The notes beneath the pieces were generated by a model. That model was not told the DNA's origin. It did not search any database and was given only the letters and a program-made list of their open reading frames with translations. 12,918 nt of DNA, from positions 1-12,918 of the forward strand of contig NW_026971961.1 in NCBI RefSeq assembly GCF_026151205.1. Direction: 5' to 3'. The position numbers and the translations under genes were made by a program. This DNA comes from Bolinopsis microptera (taxonomy: Eukaryota > Ctenophora > Tentaculata > Lobata > Bolinopsidae). Position 1 is the first letter of the stretch. Each line of letters begins with the position of its first letter. Positions 1 to 7,379 of the stretch are shown one piece after another.

Positions 1-1
1 G

Positions 2-858
2 GTGGGGTACTACGTTCCTCTTACTATGGTTACTACTGGGGTTACCTTACAGGACCTGGTTATTAGGGATACCATGCAGAGGTGAACAACTCGTTATTAC
101 TGTTGTTTGTTTAGTATAATAGTAGATTTAAGATAATCACTAATAATCAGCTTTGTTATTTTAGAAAATCTTGCGTTTAATATGTTTTCATATTGTGCTC
201 GAATAATATAAAATAAAGAGATAATTTTAAAGTTTAATCACGCCTGATTGATATTTCCCAACAAAAACCTCCCAGGTATGTGATAAGAAGTGTGTTGGTA
301 GTGTACCTCCCTATATTACTCCTCTCAACCCTATCCTACCACACCCATACCTCCTCCTCCAACTCTCGTACAGTCTCCATCATAAGAACTGTTCGCACTG
401 TCATTTCAGTGATGGAGAAACTTTCGTTAGCACTTTACTCTGTGGTGACGCCAAACGAGAACAAACCAATACACGATAGTGCTGTTTATTATCTAGTTTT
501 ATTCCATACCCTTAACTCTATCATAACAACACTGTTAGTATACACTTCTGTCCCTTCTAGCAGATTCAAGAAAGTCAGCATTGCACTGAAACTCTGTCTT
601 ATTCTCATATCTCTGGTCCTGAGGAGTGTCTCCCTGCCATCTTTCTGCAGTGACACCTCCACTGACTGTATCTTACATCATGTCTTCTTCATGCCTCTGT
701 TCGCTGTGTTTCACGGGTCTGCGGTGCTGGACATTGGGGACAGGAGCGTGGTTGTGAGAAACACCAGTGTTAAGAAGTATGAGCGGAATGTGTTGCAGGC
801 TAAACATGAGCGTATTGAGAGGGGTAGGGTTCCTGATGTAGAAAGTGTGGAGTTTTAG
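2..858 (+). CDS. 3' part of an unrecognised multipass membrane protein
   Basis: Two exons are visible, 2-81 and 276-858, joined by a 194-nt intron (82-275) that begins GTGAAC and ends CTCCCAG. The donor splits an Arg codon (AG|G) and the acceptor supplies the matching G, so the frame continues across the junction. The visible part encodes 220 residues and ends at the TAA at 856-858; the 5' end lies outside the window. At least four hydrophobic stretches look like membrane segments: near YVIRSVLVVYLPILLL, YYLVLFHTLNSIITTLLVY, ALKLCLILISLVL and CILHHVFFMPLFAVF. A charged tail of about 40 residues (KKYERNVLQAKHERIER) follows and is probably cytoplasmic. I do not recognise the family, and no catalytic motif is visible. 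The matching splice phase, a long open frame in an AT-rich background and a well-placed stop make this a real gene. Confidence 0.75.
82..275 (+). other. Intron of the membrane-protein gene
   Basis: A GT-AG intron of 194 nt, strongly AT-rich, in phase 2 (after AG of an Arg codon). No further element is seen in it. Confidence 0.7.
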
Positions 859-1340
859 GATTGTAAAGTGACTTGTCTTGTTGTGATGGTTTGTTTGAGT
901 CCTTACCTGGTCACTGGTCAGTCAGTGACCAGAGTGTAGCTTGTAGTGTAGCTTATGTATAATAGTGTAGTCTATATAGTATAATATATATAGTGTAACT
1001 TATATAAATTGCCTTTTTTATACAGTATACGGGGTAGAATTTATTATGCTAACGTTTCATTGAGTATCATATTTGAAGTATTATGCTGAGAATCTGTTTT
1101 ACCTTGAAGTATTCAGAGGTCAGGAATAATTATAATCAATGAACTAGTTTTTTCTTAAAGATGCAGATCATGGTCAACCTTTACTTTATCAAAGTAAGTA
1201 AAGTCTTTTTTTCTATAACAGAGAGGAGGGGACTGGTCACGGTTGCTCGGTAAAAACCGTAAGAATTTCAAATAAAGTGTTTTGTTTTCGTTACATAGGG
1301 AGTAGGGACTCAAACTTACGTATGAATTTTTGATTTTTGT

Positions 1341-1412
1341 TAGAATTTGATACTTTCTATTAATTGGTTATTAACTTAGAATTTGATACTTTCTATTAAT
1401 TGGTTATCAACT
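1341..1412 (+). repeat. Tandem duplication, 36-bp unit x2
   Basis: Two adjacent 36-bp copies beginning TAGAATTTGATACTTTC and ending GGTTATYAACT occupy 1341-1376 and 1377-1412. They differ at about one base (GGTTATTAAC against GGTTATCAAC). This is a recent local slippage duplication in a non-coding region. Confidence 0.85.
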
Positions 1413-1532
1413 TTTGATTTTAGATATTTCTGCGTTTGTATTGTCATGTCAAGATATTATCTTGTTATAGGATGTCCAATGTCCAGTATTATATAAAATG
1501 TTTTGAAATATTTATAAGCATTTGCTGAAAGT

Positions 1533-1582
1533 TAAGTAACATTATGAGGTAATGATCATTTTATTTGTCATAATGTTACTTA
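1533..1582. repeat. Short inverted repeat (15-bp arms, 20-nt loop)
   Basis: The arm TAAGTAACATTATGA at 1533-1547 is the exact reverse complement of 1568-1582. It lies 20-70 nt upstream of the distal AATAAA, so it would form a stem in the 3' end of the upstream transcript. It could equally be the remnant of a small hairpin element. Confidence 0.75.
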
Positions 1583-1770
1583 TAGTTATCTTAGTATGGT
1601 TTATAATAAAAGATGTTTCAATTTTGTCTTTGTCTTTTTAAAGTTCTCCTTATGTTCACATTTCTCATTTGCTCATTCACTCACAGTCAGCCGCTCTGAT
1701 ATGGTTAAACCACTTTCCTTGTGTTGTTGGTTGATCATATGAGTGGGATATAAATACCTAATTTCATTTC

Positions 1771-1841
1771 ATAATTTAATATCTGAATACGGATATTACA
1801 TATATAATATATGTAATATCCGTATTCAGATATTAAATTAT
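1771..1841. repeat. Perfect 71-bp palindrome
   Basis: The two 35-nt arms are exact reverse complements around a single central base at 1806, with cores ATCTGAATACGGATATTAC and GTAATATCCGTATTCAGAT. Pairing stops abruptly at 1770/1842. A perfect palindrome without a spacer suggests a recent hairpin mini-element or a foldback event. It lies about 200 nt upstream of the MRPS23 start. Confidence 0.9.
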
Positions 1842-2046
1842 ATATATAATCACTAACTATCACCCTTTCACAACTGATAGAACAAACACGATTAATTCTG
1901 TGTTATTAAGACGGTAAATTCAAGTATTTCATCTATAACATGTATAAACCTTTGCGGTGTATTGAAATTATATTGTTTACTTTAGAAGATCACCTGAATT
2001 ATACAGTATTATTGTAATATCACCATTTCCACTCTCCACTAGGATC

Positions 2047-2724
2047 ATGTCAAGTAGACTGGTGTACTTCGGTAACGTTATCTCCAGAACAGACGCCCTA
2101 GCAAAAGCCAATGTTATCAGGGAACCTAAGTGGCTGAAAGCATGTCTGAAGTTCCCTCCTCTGTCAGAACCAGTGAACCCAGTGTTACCTGATTGGGAGA
2201 ACACGGAACAGACTAAGACTCACCGTGTAGGAAACATGACCAGACTCGACGGACACAGGTATTTGTTGATCTTGAAATATTTCAACATCCTTTTGTACTT
2301 TTTCGCTTATGGTGAAACTGTCCAGGTTTCAAATTCCACGAGGAGTATAAGTTAAGCGATTATTTACTTATTAAACGTTTACCCCAGGTTCGACCCAAAG
2401 AAGCCTACAGAGTTCCCACGTGACCAGCAACTAACCCACCCTGACCAGCCTTACCATATCTACTATTCTAGAGACGAGCTAAGGAGACAGTTCTACTCAA
2501 CACACCCTAACTATCCAGTACACTTGTCATACTCAGAACACTCCGAGAGTGCATGTGAGAAGTGGATAAAAGAGAGAAAGGTGGCAGACAGCCGAGAGTT
2601 GGCAGGCAGCCAAGACTCGCTATATTCTTTTGAGTTTGAGTCGCTTGATAAAAACATTTGGGAAGAGTTTGAGGATATTAGATACAATTGTGATATATCT
2701 GACATAGATATCCATGACACTTAA
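2047..2724 (+). CDS. MRPS23: Mitochondrial small ribosomal subunit protein mS23
   Basis: The coding sequence joins 2047-2258 and 2388-2724. The intron is 129 nt (GTATTTG...ACCCCAG) and splits an Arg codon as AG|G. The product has 182 residues; human MRPS23 has about 190. It is a structural protein of the small mitochondrial ribosomal subunit, made in the cytosol and imported. The N-terminus SRLVYFGNVISRTDALAKAN, followed by a Trp and then FPPLSEPV, follows the family pattern (SRLETVGSIFSRTRDL, then W, then FPPLREPV). After the intron, IYYSRDELRRQFYSTHP matches the family's IWYHEDRIRAKFY block, and the helix SACEKWIKE follows. The acidic C-terminal 50 residues look lineage-specific. The ATG at 2047 is chosen because it aligns with the family start. 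An acceptor-like CCACTAG ends 4 nt before it, so a 5'UTR intron or a trans-splice site may lie there. Confidence 0.9.
2259..2387 (+). other. Intron of MRPS23
   Basis: A 129-nt phase-2 GT-AG intron with a T-rich stretch before the ACCCCAG acceptor. Reading through it would put a stop at 2353-2355 and lose the conserved IYYSRDELRRQFY block, so splicing is required for a normal product. Confidence 0.85.
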
Positions 2725-3427
2725 ATTTTGATAAGTGTATACATTTATAAATAATTTATTATTGATCAAAATATTGTTAATGTCTAAACTTGATAAGAGT
2801 TTTTTGTGTAGCTACAGTTCCATCTGTTCTTACTAAGGAGTAAGGAAGGTCCATATTTTTAGTATATAATGTGGCTAGGGGCGACGAGTTATTATTACAG
2901 TCCCGTTTGATATGTCAACATTTCATGGGCGAAGAAATTTTCTGAGCGGTATAAATATTGAAGAACTGGTTGGATATTTTTAACTATGATGTTCATAATA
3001 ATATAATCAGCGTTAGGCTGGGACAGTCAAAAAGATGCGAAACTTCAAGTGTATGTGAATAGTCCGGGTGAATGACACCTCAGGTATTCCTGTAGTGTCA
3101 TCGTCCGATTAGTCGATTAAACCTCTTTAATTCAACACAATGAGAATATATATAATATATTATTAAGAAATGTGGTCCCTGATTTCAACTAGATTATCTA
3201 ACCTTTCATTTTTCTCTGTGCTGTTGGTAAGTTTCCAAGTGTTGTTAAATTTTATACATTTAACCGATTAAAGTATGAAAATCAGTAAAACTCGATCTTT
3301 AGAAGTATATATAAATACATTTGCTAGCTGTGTTTCAAATATAAACGTTTCATTGAATAGTGAGGAGTGGAAATACTAAGTATCATAATTGATTTTATCT
3401 TGAACACTTTAATGATAATTAATGATC
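2725..3427. other. AT-rich intergenic stretch with one small hairpin
   Basis: No supportable exon is seen on either strand. The AT-rich tail right after the MRPS23 stop has only AATAAT-type near-matches to a polyadenylation signal. A compact imperfect hairpin lies at 3072-3101: ATGACACCTCAGG, a 4-nt TATT loop, then CCTGTAGTGTCAT, with 11 of 13 pairs. Confidence 0.5.
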
Positions 3428-3494
3428 ATACAGGGGGGGGGGGGGGGGGAATGCAACGTCAATTAATGTCAGTATTCCATAAAAACCCCAAACT

Positions 3495-3548
3495 GACATT
3501 GACATTAATTGACATTAATTGACATTAATTGACAATAATTGACATTAA
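3495..3548 (+). repeat. Left 10-bp GACATTAATT array of element A
   Basis: GACA occurs at 3495, 3501, 3511, 3521, 3531 and 3541. After the first 6-nt step the spacing is exactly 10 nt. The unit is GACATTAATT, with one GACAATAATT. The array is interrupted at TTAA (3545-3548) by hairpin element D and resumes after 4826. Confidence 0.85.
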
Positions 3549-4826
3549 GGGGGCATACCCCAAATCTGTCCAGACCTAATGACCTCATAGGCAGTTCAGT
3601 GACCTTCTAGCGCACCGTTTCCACACAAAAAAAAATTATTTTGAGAATTCCCATTTTTGTAATCGACCATTTCCTGGTTAAGAGTGCAATTTTCGGAAAA
3701 AATTATTTTGTGGTTGAGACGCTATAAGTTAATCATTTCTTGCGGTATCGGGTTGAAATTTTGCTCGCCGTTTATTCACATCTATGTCAAGGTGTGTGTA
3801 AAATCTTGATATCGTATCTAAAAAGGCTGGTGTGTTATGAATTTTTAAAGTCAAAAAGCTAAAATTGTCCTTTTCAGGCTTATTTTAACAATAAGTCAGT
3901 CAGGGAAGATCGGATTATTTGATACTTGACATCAAATTGTTCTCTGAATTCTGGCGCAGTTTTGATGCCCTCAAAAATGTTTTTACTCATTCACCTTCTG
4001 ATCTATTGGACCTCAAAGCCAAACAACAAATTTAGGCACATTTTTCGTTTTTAATATTTACTGATTTTTCTAAAATTTTGATAGGAATGTGCTAGTGACT
4101 TTTTGAAGGGTGCAAAATAACCGCAACTAGCACATTTATATATGAGTTATGAACAACAAAACACCCTAAAATGCTTCCCTTTGAAGTTATGGGAGAAAAT
4201 GTGATTTTTTGGCTTTGTAGATAAAAAATCACATTTTCTCCCATAACTTCAAAGGGAAGCATTTTAGGGTGTTTTGTTGTTCATAACTCATATATAAATG
4301 TGCTAGTTGCGGTTATTTTGCACCCTTCAAAAAGTCACTAGCACATTCCTATCAAAATTTTAGAAAAATCAGTAAATATTAAAAACGAAAAATGTGCCTA
4401 AATTTGTTGTTTGGCTTTGAGGTCCAATAGATCAGAAGGTGAATGAGTAAAAACATTTTTGAGGGCATCAAAAACTAAAATAAGCCTGAAAAGGACAATT
4501 TTAGCTTTTTGACTTTAAAAATTCATAACACACCAGCCTTTTTAGATACGATATCAAGATTTTACACACACCTTGACATAGATGTGAATAAACGGCGAGC
4601 AAAATTTCAACCCGATACCGCAAGAAATGATTAACTTATATAGCGTCTCAACCACAAAATAATTTTTTCCGAAAATTGCACTCTTAACCAGGAAATGGTC
4701 GATTACAAAAATGGGAATTCTCAAAATAATTTTTTTGTGTGGAAACGGTGCGCTAGAAGGTCACTGAACTGCCTATGAGGTCATTTGGTCTGGACGGCAC
4801 AAACCACTGTTCTGGGGTATGCCCCC
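3549..4826. mobile_element. Element D: 1.28-kb foldback (hairpin) element flanked by TTAA
   Basis: The left arm (3549-4210) and right arm (4223-4826) are near-identical reverse complements around a 12-nt loop, GGCTTTGTAGAT. Both ends read GGGGGCATACCCC, the right end as its complement. TTAA flanks each end (3545-3548 and 4827-4830), as expected for a TTAA target duplication such as piggyBac- or Kolobok-type transposition; the superfamily assignment is inference. Outside length differences the arms differ little. The left arm has about 70 nt (3889-3958) missing from the right, the right end has about 12 extra nt near 4790-4812, and there is a 2-nt indel in CTATAAG/CTATATAAG and a change in poly-A length. 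There is no coding sequence. If transcribed, it would fold into a dsRNA stem of about 600 bp. Confidence 0.85.
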
Positions 4827-4830
4827 TTAA

Positions 4831-5145
4831 TTGACATTAATTGACATTAATTTGTCTTGAAATTTGAGATTATCATTATTCGATAAATATTCAAGATATT
4901 CACGTCTATGTAAGTTAGACCGGTTCAAAAAAACAAAATGTCCTTGAATAATTATGAGTATGTTCTTATCTGTTGATCCTTAGGTTCAAAGACCACCAAA
5001 AAAATTTCAGCTTCCAACTCTTCCATCTTCGGTCCCCACCGGCCACGCCCATATTTTATTGGTTTCTTATACAGGTAAAATATCTAGAATCGGCTTTTTA
5101 GTATGAAGGAGTAATGTTAGCTGTTTAAGATTCGTTATTCAAATA
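4831..5145. other. Non-coding interior of element A
   Basis: After two more partial 10-bp units (TTGACATTAA) the sequence is AT-rich with no supportable ORF. GGCCACGCCCAT at 5041-5052 recurs exactly at 5834-5845, on the far side of the LINE relic. The meaning of that direct repeat is not clear. Confidence 0.4.
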
Positions 5146-5179
5146 TAATAAAACAAATATTTTAATAAAACAAATATTT
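5146..5179. repeat. 17-bp tandem duplication, possible LINE 3' tail
   Basis: Two copies of TAATAAAACAAATATTT lie at 5146-5162 and 5163-5179. On the minus strand they sit about 355 nt beyond the stop codon of the LINE relic, where non-LTR elements often end in a short tandem repeat. That association is inferred from position only. Confidence 0.45.
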
Positions 5180-5533
5180 ATTTTTACGACACAATCAAAC
5201 AATATCAATAATAAATAAATCAGGGGAGGTTTGAAGAGGTTTCAAGTGTCGAAGGCCACTGCTTATCTCTAGGATTTGAGAGTGACCTGTGCTTGAAACC
5301 CCCTAAACCATCCACTGCGTCAATATACTTATTATACAAATATATAAAAATATAATAATCTAAAATTACTTAGGTATTGGCTTAGTTTGGTGACAAAGGA
5401 GGGCCCAGTTGAGTTTTAGTTTAGCTTTAGGTTTTGAATCACAGTTTAAAAGGTTAGCCATGTTTCATGGCAGAGAGATATCATGTGTGCATAGCCGTAC
5501 CGGATGTAGAGTTTGAGATATAATATAGATTAG

Positions 5534-5810
5534 TTACCATGTATTAGGGTCATCTCGATTTTGGAGGGATAGCAAGTGCTTTTTAAGGTTAGATTTAATA
5601 ACACCTGACGAAGCTGATAAGTCTGAATTCTTGGAAGAACCCGGGATTATTATCCCATCTACATTAGCATCACATATTTCGAATACATAGGGGCTGAGGT
5701 CATTCCAAATTTTCGTAGAGGTGTACAAAAAGTTCTGTTGGGAGATATCTAACCTCAGTAAGAGGTGTCATGAATGCATTTCGTTTAATGTGGGTTTTAA
5801 GTTCTGATGA
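5534..5810 (-). pseudogene. LINE (non-LTR retrotransposon) C-terminal relic, frameshifted
   Basis: Read on the minus strand, 5810 to about 5735 gives ELKTHIKRNAFMTPLTEVRY ending near PTELF. A shift at a T run then leads into LYTSTKIWNDLSPYVFEI, which continues to SGVIKSNLKKHLLSLQ and a TAA at 5534-5536. The block 'N..m.P.T..ry.p..~f.Y.s.KiWN.L', followed by a basic 'sfK..LKkhLl' segment, is the usual C-terminal tail after the reverse transcriptase in many metazoan LINEs (CR1/L2-like). The endonuclease and polymerase parts are absent, so this is a 5'-truncated dead copy. The region 5180-5533 would be its 3'UTR. Confidence 0.6.
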
Positions 5811-6024
5811 TGTTGAGAACCACGCCCTTGGATGGCCACGCCCATTTAAGAAAATTAAATTTCGGAAAACCGTATTATTTTAGTATTATTGTTTAATGAT
5901 CTGAATTTTTTTCACATTTCACATTTCCATATGTGATAGTAGTGAATAAATTGATGATGTATAAACGTTCTTAAGTGCTAAAAATATGGTAGAACTACAT
6001 AATCTCTGGTCGAAAAATATCGTG

Positions 6025-6124
6025 TCAATTAATGTCAGTATTCCAAAATTTTGCAAAACTGACATTGACATTAATTGACATTAATTGACATTAATTGACA
6101 TTAATTGACGTTGCATTCCCCCCC
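6025..6124 (+). repeat. Right terminal hairpin and 10-bp array of element A
   Basis: The sequence GTCAATTAATGTCAGTATTCC, a loop, then ACTGACATTGACATTAATTG repeats the left-end hairpin in the same orientation. GACA follows at 6061, 6067, 6077, 6087 and 6097, and GACG at 6107: a 6-nt step and then exact 10-nt steps, as at the left end. It closes with GTTGCATT and seven C, the inverse of the left terminus. Confidence 0.85.
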
Positions 6125-6165
6125 ATACAGGTTGACCCAAAATTACTGCATCGTATAGATTTGTA

Positions 6166-6247
6166 CCCCCCCCCCCCCCCCCCGGCCCCGTTTAAACCTT
6201 ACCTTACCCCCTTGCCTTGACCCCCCCCCCCCCCCCCCGGCCCCCCC
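6166..6247 (+). repeat. Two C18 tracts, 55 bp apart, each followed by GGCCCC
   Basis: C runs at 6166-6183 and 6221-6238 are each 18 nt and each followed by GGCCCC. They are separated by a stretch rich in CCTTACC/CCTTG words. They resemble the C-tract ends of elements A and B and may be solo ends or a local duplication. No GACA array lies beside them. They lie 155-240 nt upstream of the FHA gene start. Confidence 0.7.
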
Positions 6248-6401
6248 ATTAAACTTAAGATCGTGTTAACTTTGGCCCATAATCTTGAACAAAATAAATA
6301 CTTGAACAACACGGCCCGAATGAACAGCAATTGTATACTCAAAACTTCAAGCTTACATAAATTGCAGCTCATCGACTTGAGATATCACAGGTGACAAGAA
6401 A

Positions 6402-7379
6402 ATGAAATGGTATGTGTCCAGTTCTGACGATCTTCACAATGATATAGAACTGCCTCCTAACGAAGTGGTAGCGTTAGGTAAATATTAAATTATACAACAT
6501 AATAATATTTGGTACAAGAGAAACGCCATTTTCTGACGTGAGGAGAGTTAGGACTCCTCCAACTACATACATTAAATCAATTCCTTCTGTAACGTCCTCA
6601 ATAAATGTAATAGATTTGTAGTGTTGTGATTAGTTTAAAACTATCAATATTATAGAAATAAAATTTTAAGTAATCTTAATTAAACGGTTTATCGCTATTT
6701 CATATAATTACGATAAACTGCAAATAAAAACATATGCTCCCAATATTGCGGGGAATATAGCGATATCATTTAAATATACAAATATAACACAATAGCTAAC
6801 ATTTATCAGGTAGAACTACTGATACGGGTATATCAGATAAGAGTGTGTCTAAACTGCACACATTACTCAAATACCAACCTTCCAAACAAATCGTTCTGTG
6901 CAAGCAACTGGGAAAACATCCAGCTGTTATCAACGGTTAGTGAGGTTTATACGTTCGTGAATTTAAGGTTTACTCAACCGGCTTTATCGATTGTTTTTAA
7001 TAAAAGTGAAACGTATTTAAATATAAACAATGTAAAATATTAATGTGACCAATTTAGAAGATGAGAGCTCATATTATGATTGAATCCTAACATTTAAGAT
7101 AACAAATAAAGAAATAAATTAACAAGTTTTGTCAGTTTACATTAAACAATAATAGTAATACAAGGTACAGTAAACAATATTTTCAATTCGATTAAAATCA
7201 ACTATTTGAACATTCCATCTGCATTACTGCATATGGTCAAGTTCGGAGACAACCTGTACATAAAATCAGTCACTAATTACACTCATCTCACTGCCATAAA
7301 CGGTAAAATTAATTATAATTCCTCTGACAGTCCAAGGGGTACAGGCTCTTCAGATATTATACTCCTAACCTTTCTATAA
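6402..7379 (+). CDS. FHA-domain protein of the PNKP/aprataxin/APLF type
   Basis: Exons are 6402-6477, 6810-6935 and 7171-7302, with an alternative third acceptor at 7165; the last may read on to the TAA at 7377-7379. Introns of 332 and 235 nt are in phase 1 and keep frame (G|GT, then G|TA or G|GT). If it ends at 7379, the product has 136 residues, essentially one FHA domain. FHA domains bind phosphothreonine peptides; in this family they dock CK2-phosphorylated XRCC1/XRCC4 in DNA strand-break repair. Visible features: an N-terminal strand with ELPPNEVVALGR (Gly26-Arg27), then ISDKSVSKLH (Ser39, His42), matching the family's 'TDK.CSR.H', then CKQLGKHP for 'vkQlGvNP', and VKFGDNLYIKS for the late 'GD.L..v' strand. 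No HIT, kinase or phosphatase domain is seen. AATAAA at 7448-7453 fits an end soon after 7379; otherwise further exons lie beyond the repeats. The ATG at 6402 is the first Met after an in-frame TGA at 6378. Confidence 0.7.
6478..6809 (+). other. First intron of the FHA gene
   Basis: GTAAAT...ATTTATCAG, 332 nt, phase 1, very AT-rich. No feature is seen inside. Confidence 0.65.
6936..7170 (+). other. Second intron of the FHA gene, tandem acceptor
   Basis: The donor is GTTAGT. The acceptor region reads CAAGGTACAG, so AG at 7163-7164 and AG at 7169-7170 are both usable, 6 nt apart and in the same frame. The choice would give either Val or Gly-Thr-Val at the junction. There is no strong pyrimidine tract. 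Confidence 0.5.

Larger units (their letters stand above)
859..1640 (+). terminator. 3' untranslated region with polyadenylation signals
   Basis: This AT-rich stretch follows the stop codon and has no supportable ORF. AATAAA occurs at 1271-1276 and again at 1605-1610. The second is followed within about 10-30 nt by a T/GT-rich run (TTTTGTCTTTGTCTTTTT), the expected downstream element, so it is the better candidate cleavage signal. The first could serve as a proximal site. Confidence 0.45.
3434..6124. mobile_element. Element A: G/C-tract-ended non-autonomous transposon, 2.7 kb
   Basis: The left end is a G run followed by AATGCAACGTCAATTAATG. The right end is the inverse, CATTAATTGACGTTGCATT, then seven C. 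The flanking direct repeat is ATACAGG at the left (3428-3434, running into the G run) and ATACAGG at 6125-6131, a likely 7-bp target-site duplication; the boundary is uncertain by a base because of the G run. Each end carries the same asymmetric hairpin, GTCAATTAATGTCAGTATTCC ... ACTGACATTGACATTAATTG, in direct orientation (about 3458-3510 and 6025-6076), extended by a 10-bp tandem array. No transposase is visible. The interior holds a nested hairpin element and a LINE relic, so the original element was much shorter. It resembles element B in layout but not in sequence. Confidence 0.75.

Noticed and set aside
1977-2204. Minus-strand frame opposite MRPS23 exon 1
   Set aside because: It is a shadow of the real plus-strand exon, which matches the mS23 family and has a consistent splice phase.
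2511-2720. Minus-strand frame opposite MRPS23 exon 2
   Set aside because: It mirrors the real exon. The plus frame continues the conserved protein.
3491-3548. CRISPR-like array of short repeats
   Set aside because: The unit is a 10-bp direct tandem repeat without spacers in a eukaryotic context; it is a transposon subterminal array.
3549-4826. Fold-back assembly artefact as the cause of the large palindrome
   Set aside because: The arms differ by several indels, the loop is defined and TTAA flanks both ends. These point to a real element, though raw reads would be decisive.
5220-5310. Possible structured RNA around GGTTTCAAG ... CTTGAAACC
   Set aside because: Only a 9-bp stem with a loop of roughly 50 nt. 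It matches no RNA family I know and lies in the presumed LINE 3' region.
6843-7043. Plus frame CLNCTHYSNTNLPNKSF
   Set aside because: It is out of frame with the FHA exon at the same place, which is supported by motif order and by matching intron phases.
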